Part shown: piece after piece, positions 7,860 through 14,914 of the stretch
Layout of the letters: every line of letters begins with the position of its first letter
Numbering within the stretch: the first letter of the stretch is position 1
NCBI GenBank assembly: GCA_948623715.1
Contig: CAPHDI010000006.1
Coordinates: 1-47,780, forward strand
Source: an uncultured Candidatus Saccharibacteria bacterium
Lineage (GTDB): Bacteria > Patescibacteriota > Saccharimonadia > Saccharimonadales > Saccharimonadaceae
DNA length: 47,780 nucleotides
Reading direction: 5' to 3'
Notes under the pieces: model-generated
Databases searched by the model: none
What the model was told of the DNA's origin: nothing
What the model saw: only the letters and a program-made list of their open reading frames with translations
Program-made: the position numbers and the translations under genes

Positions 7860-7872
7860 TATAATTATAGCA
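7860..7872. promoter_or_regulatory. Overlapping divergent -10 boxes (dsbA-like / CBS gene)
   Basis: The plus-strand TATAAT (7860-7865) and the minus-strand TGC-TATAAT (hexamer 7864-7869, TGC 7870-7872) share two bases within a near-palindromic AT core. The plus promoter gives a leaderless mRNA for the CBS gene (6 bases to ATG). The minus promoter gives the dsbA-like leader. RNA polymerase cannot occupy both at once. Confidence 0.65.
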
Positions 7873-8729
7873 TGGATAGAGCGAATACGAAACCCTCAAA
7901 ACCAACACGGCGACTTACGCAAAAGCGCGAAAGATCGTCGGCGTCATCGGTGGAGTTTAAGCGGGTGATGCAGGAGTCGGGGTCGGTTTTGAAAAAACTG
8001 TGGGGAAAGTTTCGTGAGTTGCTCCGAAAGATGAAAATGAGGCTGAAGAAGTTGCGCAGAGATTTTTTGATCTCGTATACGCGATGGGTAGATCCGAGAC
8101 TGGAACCATATCGGGAGAAGAAACTTGGACAGATGGAGCGGGCACCGGAAGCGCCTGTAGTGGTGAATGAGGTAATTCATGCTCCAGAACCACCCGCGAC
8201 GCGAGATGATCTCTTCGCGTTGATGCGAGAGGCGCCGATGAGCGTGTTATCTCCGCAAGAGCGGAAAGCGATGGCGGCGGTGCTGAGTCTGCCGGATGTA
8301 AAGGTGGGCGAGATTATGACGCCACAGCTGAAAATGGTGTTTGTAAGTAAAGACGAGATGCTTGGTCCGCTGACGTTGGATAAGTTGTATCGGTCGGGGT
8401 TTACGTATTTTCCGGTGGTGGACGCGCGGAAGCATATTATTGGGACGCTGCATACGGCATTGCTAAATAGTCTCGATGTAAAGGAAACGCAACCGGCGGA
8501 GTCGGTGATGGACCCGCGAGTATATTTCATCCGGATGGATTATAGCCTCGAACAGGCACTAAAAGCGTTTCTGAGGACGAATAGTCAGCTGATGATGGTG
8601 GTGGATCGGTATGAAAGATTGGTCGGGATGCTGACTTTTGAGCAGATTATGAATTATCTGTTTAGCGAGAAGTTTCAGGATGATTTCGACCGAGATAATG
8701 ATCGGACGGCGGTGGCGAAGAGAAAATAA
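7872..8729 (+). CDS. CBS-pair domain protein
   Basis: The 285-residue protein has a very basic N-terminal ~100 residues (Lys/Arg-rich, probably coiled). Two CBS motifs follow: the first contains VGEIMTPQLKMVFV and FPVVDARKHIIGTL (~145-205), the second contains AESVMDP and MVVDRYERLVGMLTFEQIM (~212-272). CBS pairs usually bind adenosyl ligands. The arrangement resembles the CBS part of CorC/HlyC proteins, but the DUF21 membrane domain is absent. It is one of few plus-strand genes and has a leaderless-type promoter. The ligand is unknown. Confidence 0.85.
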   Translation: MDRANTKPSKPTRRLTQKRERSSASSVEFKRVMQESGSVLKKLWGKFRELLRKMKMRLKKLRRDFLISYTRWVDPRLEPYREKKLGQMERAPEAPVVVNEVIHAPEPPATRDDLFALMREAPMSVLSPQERKAMAAVLSLPDVKVGEIMTPQLKMVFVSKDEMLGPLTLDKLYRSGFTYFPVVDARKHIIGTLHTALLNSLDVKETQPAESVMDPRVYFIRMDYSLEQALKAFLRTNSQLMMVVDRYERLVGMLTFEQIMNYLFSEKFQDDFDRDNDRTAVAKRK

Positions 8730-8755
8730 AATAGCCCTCGGAGGGGCTATTTTTA
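8728..8755. terminator. Bidirectional intrinsic terminator
   Basis: A 10-bp stem (AAAATAGCCC with GGGCTATTTT) has a 6-base loop and a run of T on both strands. It lies between the convergent CBS gene and FISUMP gene. Confidence 0.9.
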
Positions 8756-8759
8756 TAAG

Positions 8760-9941
8760 CTAGTTATTCACCGCTGTAATAGTAACAGTAGTAGAGTATT
8801 CTCCAGCAGGTAATGTCGGAGAGATCGAGACTCCAATACCAAAAGTATGTTTAGTAGATTGAGATTCTTCATTATATTCTTCTGTATTGTAATAATTTGT
8901 CGGTGTAGTAGTTATTGCAGAATAAGCTCCATTTTGGTCCAGTATACCCCAAGCATTAGTCTTAGCTTGGACATTAGAGGAGGCAGGGATGGAGTTAGCA
9001 GAAGTTGGTTCGTCGGAGTTGTTAGGATTAGTGAGAGAAGTTTTATTAGCACTGAGCTGTACGGCATAAGTAGTATTAGCAGAAATAGTAGCGGAGATTT
9101 CTCCTTTTGTAACTAGATTAGGGTCAACTTCTTTATTCATGCCGGAAGTAGCGTCGATGGAGATCACGGGCGGGACGACTACTGCGATAATATCAATATT
9201 TTTTGATGGCCAACTTTCGGCGATACAACGAATAGAGAGACCTTGGTAACGATTATTGGTGGTGGCAGGGCTAATGTTGTTACTGCCGAAGGTAAGGTGG
9301 GATGCGCCTGTTTCGCTAGTAGCCGTGCCAGACCAATAGTAGCCGCCGGGGCCTGTATAAATTGGAGAACTTTCGCCGTGCCAGACGAATCCGGCAGCTG
9401 GAAAGAAGGTGCCGCCCGAAATTGCATCTGCCGCGCCAAGCCAGCGACCGTTCTTACTGTTGTTAGTAGTCCAGGTTGCTGTAGTATATTTATTGTAGAG
9501 CGCTTGATACTCTCCGTCGTTTCCGCCAGTTGGGAGACGCCAGCCTTTCGGGCAGATACTAGAGGCAGCCTGCTCGTTTTCTCCTGAGTTAGTTTCATCA
9601 GTCGTCTTGCATCCTGCTGTTGCTGCGCACCAAGTGTAGTATGCGCCATACCCATCGTCTATTGCAGCAATAATGCCTTGTGCTGCATCGTCGATACTGA
9701 CCCATGCTCCACTGGCAGGCAAAGGATAGTCCACATTTACGTCAGTATCAGCGCTAGTTAAAGTTATGGAATGTCCAGTTGCCACTAAAGTTTCTTGAGA
9801 GATTCTTAGGTTTTGTGTCATCCAGCATTTGCCATCGGAAAGTTTTGCAATGGTGTAAGTAGAATTATCGCGAGTATCAGTAAGTGTAGCACTATCTCCA
9901 ATTTTCATATTATAACAGATACCAGGACGCATTTCTTGCAT
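8760..9941 (-). CDS. FISUMP-domain surface protein (main frame; separated from its signal peptide)
   Basis: This is the main open part of a FISUMP gene. It contains MQEMRPGICYNM, TLTDTRDNSTYTIAKLSD, CWMTQNLR, CPKGWRLP, YYWSGT and RCIAES (to ~245). A beta-rich C-terminal module follows (WGILDQNGAYSAI, then GVSISPTLPAGEYSTTVTITAVNN). The frame actually stays open up to 10088, encoding NPYTEEVSAATLSID before the first ATG, but with no usable start. The signal peptide lies in a different frame starting at 10149. As drawn, the protein could not be exported. Treat the intact product as uncertain. Confidence 0.75.
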   Translation of the reverse strand: MQEMRPGICYNMKIGDSATLTDTRDNSTYTIAKLSDGKCWMTQNLRISQETLVATGHSITLTSADTDVNVDYPLPASGAWVSIDDAAQGIIAAIDDGYGAYYTWCAATAGCKTTDETNSGENEQAASSICPKGWRLPTGGNDGEYQALYNKYTTATWTTNNSKNGRWLGAADAISGGTFFPAAGFVWHGESSPIYTGPGGYYWSGTATSETGASHLTFGSNNISPATTNNRYQGLSIRCIAESWPSKNIDIIAVVVPPVISIDATSGMNKEVDPNLVTKGEISATISANTTYAVQLSANKTSLTNPNNSDEPTSANSIPASSNVQAKTNAWGILDQNGAYSAITTTPTNYYNTEEYNEESQSTKHTFGIGVSISPTLPAGEYSTTVTITAVNN

Positions 9942-9996
9942 GGTAGAGATGTTATCAATGCTTAATGTCGCAGCGGAGACTTCTTCTGTATATGGA

Positions 9997-10149
9997 TTAT
10001 ACCGCCAAGGTTGGGATAATGCTGCAAATAAGAGCGATAGTACATAATACTTTGCTAATATATAACTTATTAGATAAGTTATTATAAGTTACTGAATTAT
10101 TATATAACTTTCTAAATTGATAAGGTTTAGTTTTCTTTATTTTTAGCAT
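9997..10149 (-). pseudogene. Out-of-frame signal-peptide fragment of the FISUMP gene
   Basis: ATG at 10149 follows a strong GGAGG site by 5 bases and encodes 50 residues. These are a basic N-terminus (MLKIKKTKPY) then a hydrophobic core VLCTIALICSIIPTLA, ending at TAA 9997-9999. The continuation expected after the cleavage site (YNPYTEEVSAATLS) is present immediately after, one base out of frame. Removing one G near 10003 would join the two into one secreted protein. This is either a real frameshift mutation, a programmed or phase-variable event, or a sequence error. Confidence 0.75.
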
Positions 10150-10152
10150 TAT

Positions 10153-10196
10153 GCCCTCCTTTGGCGTATGTGTATAAGTTGTTTCTCGCGGAGGAC
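10153..10196 (-). promoter_or_regulatory. Predicted Shine-Dalgarno sequestering hairpin
   Basis: The RBS GGAGGGC (10153-10159) can pair over 7 positions, with one G-U, with GUCCUCC (10190-10196) upstream in the same leader, masking the FISUMP ribosome-binding site across a 30-base loop. Confidence 0.5.
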
Positions 10197-10222
10197 TTTT
10201 TGTAAAAGCAGCATGTATGTAA

Positions 10223-10378
10223 AGGCTTAAACAAAAATGGCACCACGAGCGGTGTCTTAAGCCTACAACCTATCAAAACACAGTAAACTGGTTCTCATAT
10301 GGTTTACTCATGATGCCATTATTACATATGAGCAACCAAACAAAAACGTTTTGATAGTTATATTGTAAACTTAAGACA
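10223..10378 (-). ncRNA. Structured leader RNA, riboswitch-like, unknown class
   Basis: This is the 5' leader of the FISUMP gene. Perfect complementarities, minus strand 5' to 3', are as follows. TGTCTTAAG (10378-10370) pairs with CTTAAGACA (10261-10253). Nested inside, CTATCAAAAC (10357-10348) pairs with GTTTTGATAG (10279-10270). Inside that, TGGTTGCTCATATG (10338-10325) pairs with CATATGAGAACCA (10301-10289), which competes with AGTAAAC (10308-10302) pairing GTTTACT (10288-10282). Downstream, AGGCTTAA (10264-10257) pairs with TTAAGCCT (10230-10223), excluding the outermost helix. This gives a closing helix overlapped by an alternative hairpin, then an RBS sequestor. I match it to no known class. 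Confidence 0.55.
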
Positions 10379-10383
10379 TTTCT

Positions 10384-10392
10384 ATTGTAGCA
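10384..10392 (-). promoter_or_regulatory. Extended -10 promoter of FISUMP leader
   Basis: Minus strand reads TGC-TACAAT (hexamer 10384-10389). The expected start is near 10377, exactly at the first strand of the leader's outermost helix. No clear -35. Confidence 0.55.
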
Positions 10393-10427
10393 TAGAAACC
10401 GCGCTTTGGTGCGAAAAAGTTATGAGT

Positions 10428-10433
10428 TATAAT
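10428..10433 (+). promoter_or_regulatory. Leaderless-type -10 of small membrane protein
   Basis: TATAAT followed by 6 bases and the ATG at 10440. Confidence 0.6.
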
Positions 10434-10439
10434 AGAGCC

Positions 10440-10796
10440 ATGATGACGAACTTTTGTTTCTTCGATGTTGCAGTACTCGTGATTTTTGCGGTAAGTATGA
10501 TTTTGGCGGTGGAAGCGGCGATTCGTGTAAATCGAGCAGTTGGGTATGCATATTTATTCTTCTCGATTTTATTGCCGATACTATTATATATTGGGGTTTA
10601 TTACACAAGTGCCGAGGTAAATATTACGTCGGGAAGCACTTGGGCGAGATTACATTTATTTTTACAGAACTATTGCGGAAATGCGTGGATGTTTTGGATG
10701 ATTATATTTGCGTACAATTTATTAGTATTCGGCGGAATATTATTATTGATTAGAATGTACAACTTACGAAAGGTTAAGCATTCGAAAAAGTCGTAG
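10440..10796 (+). CDS. Small membrane protein, three predicted membrane segments
   Basis: I do not recognise this 118-residue protein. It has hydrophobic stretches at roughly 8-28, 36-56 and 84-107, and a basic tail ending KHSKKS. TATAAT at 10428-10433 is followed by 6 bases and then ATG at 10440. The mRNA would therefore start at that codon, and the earlier ATG at 10422 lies upstream of the promoter. It is transcribed away from the FISUMP leader and converges on the Cthe_2159-like gene, with stops 8 bases apart. Confidence 0.7.
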   Translation: MMTNFCFFDVAVLVIFAVSMILAVEAAIRVNRAVGYAYLFFSILLPILLYIGVYYTSAEVNITSGSTWARLHLFLQNYCGNAWMFWMIIFAYNLLVFGGILLLIRMYNLRKVKHSKKS

Positions 10797-10803
10797 ATAA
10801 AAG

Positions 10804-12351
10804 CTAAAGAGCTTTCGTGGTGACTTTATTGCCGCCAGTGTAGTAAGTACCGTTAGCGTAGATGCCATCTACGAGTGTGCCGGTATGAGTGCCGCTAGCG
10901 GAAATAGTATAAGTAGTGCCGCTTTTTAGCTCAGGAGTACTAATGACGACGGTGCGGAAGCTTTTCGGGGCGGAGAAAGAAATGATCGTTTTACCGGAAT
11001 CGTCGAGGAGGGCGACCGGAGTATCTTTACTAATAGATTGGCTGAGGGTGGCGGTGAAGGAAAGCTGTTCCGAGGAGGTGAGAGGGGTTTCGAGCATGCT
11101 GGAGCCGAGAGCGACAACAGTGCCGCCATTAATCGCAAAGCCGGCATCTGTGTCGATCCCGGCATCACCGCCAGTGTCGCTACCGATGACGAAGATAGTG
11201 CCGCCGTTGATGATGGCGTTTTTGTTTGAGTCGATACCGTCGCCACTGGCGTCGATATAGAAAGTGCCGTCATTGATCGTGATGGTATCGCCGTCGCCGC
11301 CAGCGTTGATGCCGTCATCGGCAGAAGTAATGCGGTAAGTACCGCCATTAAAGGTGATCGGCTTAGCCTCGGTGGCGATTCCCTCGCCTTCAGTCTGTTC
11401 GCCGTTGACAATAAGAGTGCCTTCGCCTTCGAAAATTAGCTCGGCATTGCTGAAAATGCAACCGTCGTAGATAGATTTGCCGCCGTCGGTGAGGGTATTG
11501 ACGCTATCTTTCGTGGTGCTAATAGTAATTTTATTAGCGGCGAGGCCGACGATAGTAGCAGTGCTAGGGTTAGTAATAGTAATACCGTTGAGGATGAGTT
11601 TTACATCGGCATCCGCAGCATCGACGATGACAGAATGCGCGAAGGATCCGGTGAGGGTGTAAGTGCCAGGTTTTGTGATGGTGAGATCGGAAGTCTGGCT
11701 GTCAAGATTAATCTTTTCGGAATTGGCGATATTGTCCTTGTCGAATTCGGTCTCTTCGCGGGAGGAAGTCGAATCGCACTGCGGGCAGGGATCTTCATAG
11801 GTGGTATCGATCGAGAAATTATTTACGAGGACGAGTAGAGTGCTGAGGATAATAGTTGTAAGGGTGGTCGCGAGAATGAGGATGAGGGTGCGGTCGGGAT
11901 TACGATAGAAATCACTTTGAATCGCGGACATAATAAGGTAGATACCACTGAGTGAGAATATTAGAGCGCAGAGGACTAGTATAATAATATACGGTATGGC
12001 GATATGCACGGATAGGCGGGGGTTCCCTAGCTCAGGGTAGTAGACGTCGCTGAATTGGTCCGGGGCAGATGGAGCTTGCGCTGGAGGCTGGCTGACATTA
12101 GTGTCGTCGGGGCGGTTATTTTCGTTAGGCGTGTTAGTGGGGCGATTAGCGTCGTCTGGTTGGAAAGTTGTGTAACTTCCTGAATGACGGTTCCAGGGGA
12201 GAGAGTCTTGGAAATCTTGGTTGGCTTGTGAGACGGCGACGATCGATGTAACGACGATACCTATGAGTGAGAGACACATGAGGACCCAGGCGAGAGGATT
12301 GAGAATATGATCAAGCGGTTTGGTAGGGTAATGAGTTTTCTTAGCTTTCAT
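10804..12351 (-). CDS. Membrane-anchored Cthe_2159-like carbohydrate-binding beta-helix protein
   Basis: The N-terminal half has three membrane segments (about 18-42, 120-145, 158-180), separated by a Pro/Asn-rich linker (60-105). The C-terminal ~330 residues form a repetitive beta-helix (PF14262, Cthe_2159 type). It has turns of the form INGGT-x-x-x and GxGIxTDA: ITFNGGTYRITSADDGINAG, ITINDGTFYIDASGDGID, IINGGTIFVIGS, FAINGGTVVALGSS. The founding family member binds acidic polysaccharide, so a surface polysaccharide-binding role is an inference. A CPQCD motif sits just outside the last membrane segment. The promoter is leaderless-type (-10 at 12358-12363). Confidence 0.82.
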   Translation of the reverse strand: MKAKKTHYPTKPLDHILNPLAWVLMCLSLIGIVVTSIVAVSQANQDFQDSLPWNRHSGSYTTFQPDDANRPTNTPNENNRPDDTNVSQPPAQAPSAPDQFSDVYYPELGNPRLSVHIAIPYIIILVLCALIFSLSGIYLIMSAIQSDFYRNPDRTLILILATTLTTIILSTLLVLVNNFSIDTTYEDPCPQCDSTSSREETEFDKDNIANSEKINLDSQTSDLTITKPGTYTLTGSFAHSVIVDAADADVKLILNGITITNPSTATIVGLAANKITISTTKDSVNTLTDGGKSIYDGCIFSNAELIFEGEGTLIVNGEQTEGEGIATEAKPITFNGGTYRITSADDGINAGGDGDTITINDGTFYIDASGDGIDSNKNAIINGGTIFVIGSDTGGDAGIDTDAGFAINGGTVVALGSSMLETPLTSSEQLSFTATLSQSISKDTPVALLDDSGKTIISFSAPKSFRTVVISTPELKSGTTYTISASGTHTGTLVDGIYANGTYYTGGNKVTTKAL

Positions 12352-12357
12352 AATATT

Positions 12358-12366
12358 AGTGTAGCA
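12358..12366 (-). promoter_or_regulatory. Leaderless-type extended -10
   Basis: TGC-TACACT, then 6 bases, then the ATG at 12351. Confidence 0.55.
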
Positions 12367-12420
12367 GGAAAAAGTTAAAATAGAATAAATTGCGCAAAGA
12401 AATAAGACGGGTCTGGCAAT

Positions 12421-13227
12421 CTAAACGAGGATAAGCATGGTGCCGATAACGAGACAGGCGACGATGATACGGTATTTGCCGAAGCTCTGGAGGGATTTTG
12501 GCTTTTTCAAATAACTTAATACAAAAGTCAGGGCGAGCCAGCCGACGATGAGGGCGACGAGATTACTAAGGAGGAGCGGACCAACATTTGCAGCGAAATA
12601 AGTCCGGCCGGTCTCGGAGAGAAACATTTTCAGACAGACAGCACACATGAGCGGGATGCTGGCAAGAAAAGAATACTCGGCGGCAGACTCGGAATCGAGG
12701 CCAGTGAGGCGGCCGGCGATAATGGTAGTGCCGGAGCGAGAAGTGCCAGGAATGAGGGCAAAAGTCTGTAAGATGCCGATAATGAGGGCGCGGGCAGGCG
12801 TGAGATGCTCTTCGTTTTCGAGCTTCGGCATGTGGGGGAGCTTGTCGATGAGAATCATGATAATACCAACGATACCCATAGCGCCGGCGACGGTGAAAAT
12901 GGAGTTGAAAAAGTCGCTATTTTCAATTAAATCGCCGAGGAGGAGGCCAGCAAGGCCGGCGGGAATGCAAGTGATGACGATATTGATAGCGAGTTTATAA
13001 TTACGCTCACGGAAGACGTTGGTGATGATTTTCCAAATACGTTTACGGAAATAGAAAATTAGAGCGAGTAGAGTGCCGAGGTTGATAAATTCAAGAAAAA
13101 GGTGAAAGTTTTCGGCCGGGAAGTTGAAAATCTGGCGGACGATTTCGAGATGCCCAGAGGAAGATACGGGAATAAATTCAGTAATGCCTTGTACGAAACC
13201 CAGTAAGATCGCTTCAAAGATATCCAT
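12421..13227 (-). CDS. uppP: Undecaprenyl-diphosphatase UppP (BacA)
   Basis: UppP dephosphorylates undecaprenyl diphosphate in the membrane to recycle the lipid carrier for peptidoglycan. The 268-residue polytopic protein has both catalytic signatures: GITEFIPVSSSGHL (E17, S22-S24, H26) and PGTSRSG (160-166, R164). It follows murJ by 19 bases but has its own TGC-TATAAT promoter 6 bases from the ATG, embedded at the murJ 3' end. Together with uppS and murJ in this window it forms the carrier-lipid cycle. Confidence 0.97.
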   Translation of the reverse strand: MDIFEAILLGFVQGITEFIPVSSSGHLEIVRQIFNFPAENFHLFLEFINLGTLLALIFYFRKRIWKIITNVFRERNYKLAINIVITCIPAGLAGLLLGDLIENSDFFNSIFTVAGAMGIVGIIMILIDKLPHMPKLENEEHLTPARALIIGILQTFALIPGTSRSGTTIIAGRLTGLDSESAAEYSFLASIPLMCAVCLKMFLSETGRTYFAANVGPLLLSNLVALIVGWLALTFVLSYLKKPKSLQSFGKYRIIVACLVIGTMLILV

Positions 13228-13233
13228 GTATAT

Positions 13234-13242
13234 ATTATAGCA
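13234..13242 (-). promoter_or_regulatory. Leaderless-type extended -10 of uppP
   Basis: TGC-TATAAT (hexamer 13234-13239), then 6 bases, then the uppP ATG at 13227. Confidence 0.7.
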
Positions 13243-13246
13243 CGAT

Positions 13247-14914
13247 TTATTTTCTTGTACCGAATAGAATACGGCGGACTTTTTCTAGAATTGGTTTAAC
13301 CTGTTCGAGACCGAGAAACCAGCCAGCGATAAGATAAACGAGAAGCGAAACGATACTGATGAGGCAGAATTTCGGAAAAGTCGTGAAGAAGGAGTCGTCA
13401 CTGGCCATAAGTGGGAAAAATTTCGTCATAGAATAAGCAACGCAACCGGTGACGATGGTGGCGAAGGTAATTTTGCCGAATTCGCGCCAGAAATCTTTAT
13501 TTAGTAATTTATTATTGCTGCGTTTCTGGAGAAGACAGATAAGAATGGCGACTTCAACCACGGCGCCGATAGATTGTGCCCAGCCGAGGCCTTCGGGGCC
13601 GCAGCCAATAAGGGTAAAAGTGATGGCGAGGAGAATGGTGAGGCCGACGGCGATAATCGAGACGACAAAAGGAGTCTTAGTGTCTTGTTGGGCGTAGAAG
13701 CCGCGCGTAGCGATGTGAAAGACGGAGTGGGCGAAGATGGAGATAATTAGAGTTGCAAGAATCGAAGAGATAAGTGCGTCGCCACCGTTTTTAATGAAGC
13801 TGACGACGTAGCCGCGAGCGAAGAAAGCGATAATCGCGATCGGCATAGAGATCCAAACAATTGTGCTAAGGGCGGTGCGGAAGGTCTTACGAAAGGCTTC
13901 ATCCTTCCCCTCGCCGAGTTCTTCGGTGAGTTGCGGAAAGAAGGCGGTCGAGATAGCAACGCCAACGAGATTGACGGGCATTTGGGAAAGGCTATAGGCT
14001 TGATTATACGAACGTAGGGCGCCGGCACCCATGCGAGAAGATAAATTCGTGGTGACGATAGTATTAAGATAATCGATTCCCTGGTCGAGGGAGCGGGCGG
14101 GGAGGAGCTTTAGTACAGAACGGAAGCCTTGATTGCGCCAGTTGATTTTGAATTCATAATCGAAACCGAGGCCAATCAGCCCGATCAGACTGACGGTGAG
14201 CTGAAGGACAGCGCCGAGGACGACGCCAAGTGCAACGCCCATGATACCCCCTTCGAAAATTTGCCAGCCGAAGATATTGATGCCGCCAGTAAACCAGACG
14301 ATACCGATGAGAATGCCGACATTGTAAAGGGCTGGTGCGAGAGCGTAAAAAACGAAGCGACCGAGAGCTTGCTGGATGCTGGAGAGGATTGTCGAGATCG
14401 AGAAGAGGAAGGGGTTAATAGCGATGACGCGCATCATATTGATAGCGAGAATCATGCCGGATTCGTCAAGGCCGGGCCCGACGACGTACCGGACGAGCGG
14501 ATCGGCGAAGATCATAATTAGAATCGAAGCGCCGAGAGTGAGAAGTGCCATGAGATTAAGTACGCTAGAACTTAACTCCCAGGCGGACTTTTTATTGCCG
14601 GCAATGAGGCGCTGATTGAAAACTGGAATGAAGGAGACGGCGAGAGCTCCAGAGGTGAGAATAAAGAACATGAAATCAGGAATCGTGAAGGCAGCAGTGT
14701 AAGCGTCGATACCGGTCGGGTAGGTGTCAAGGTAGTAAGAGTTGAGTAGGCGGTCACGGAAAATACCGAGCAACGCAGAAATGAGAGTTGAGCTAGCCAA
14801 AACGATGGCGGCGAATTGGACCGACAACTTACGATTGGCGAGAGCGACGACGGATTTGAATCGGAATCGACGACGCCCACGCGGCGGTTCGGATGGATTT
14901 TGCGTTTCCGCCAT
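13247..14914 (-). CDS. murJ: Lipid II flippase MurJ
   Basis: MurJ (MOP superfamily) flips lipid II across the cytoplasmic membrane. The 555-residue protein starts with a basic cytoplasmic tail (1-25, Arg-rich) and has about 14 membrane segments. Family landmarks include GIFRDRLL, FIPVFNQRL, AINPFLFSISTILSSIQQALGRF and the GFYAQQDTKTPFVV loop. Its ATG overlaps the serS stop by one base (TAATG), so the two are translationally coupled. Confidence 0.95.
   Translation of the reverse strand: MAETQNPSEPPRGRRRFRFKSVVALANRKLSVQFAAIVLASSTLISALLGIFRDRLLNSYYLDTYPTGIDAYTAAFTIPDFMFFILTSGALAVSFIPVFNQRLIAGNKKSAWELSSSVLNLMALLTLGASILIMIFADPLVRYVVGPGLDESGMILAINMMRVIAINPFLFSISTILSSIQQALGRFVFYALAPALYNVGILIGIVWFTGGINIFGWQIFEGGIMGVALGVVLGAVLQLTVSLIGLIGLGFDYEFKINWRNQGFRSVLKLLPARSLDQGIDYLNTIVTTNLSSRMGAGALRSYNQAYSLSQMPVNLVGVAISTAFFPQLTEELGEGKDEAFRKTFRTALSTIVWISMPIAIIAFFARGYVVSFIKNGGDALISSILATLIISIFAHSVFHIATRGFYAQQDTKTPFVVSIIAVGLTILLAITFTLIGCGPEGLGWAQSIGAVVEVAILICLLQKRSNNKLLNKDFWREFGKITFATIVTGCVAYSMTKFFPLMASDDSFFTTFPKFCLISIVSLLVYLIAGWFLGLEQVKPILEKVRRILFGTRK

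Noticed and set aside
10223..10264. Possible T-box antiterminator (TGGCACCACG on the plus strand)
   Set aside because: The T-box-like core lies before, not after, any possible specifier region on that strand, the downstream plus gene has its own leaderless promoter, and no synthetase or amino-acid gene follows.
10270..10357. Integron attC or transposon end
   Set aside because: The inverted repeats lack RYYYAAC/GTTRRRY core sites, and no integrase, transposase or cassette array is present.
12367..12420. Terminator after uppP
   Set aside because: Only a 4-bp AGAC/GTCT hairpin before a broken T-run is present; too weak to call.
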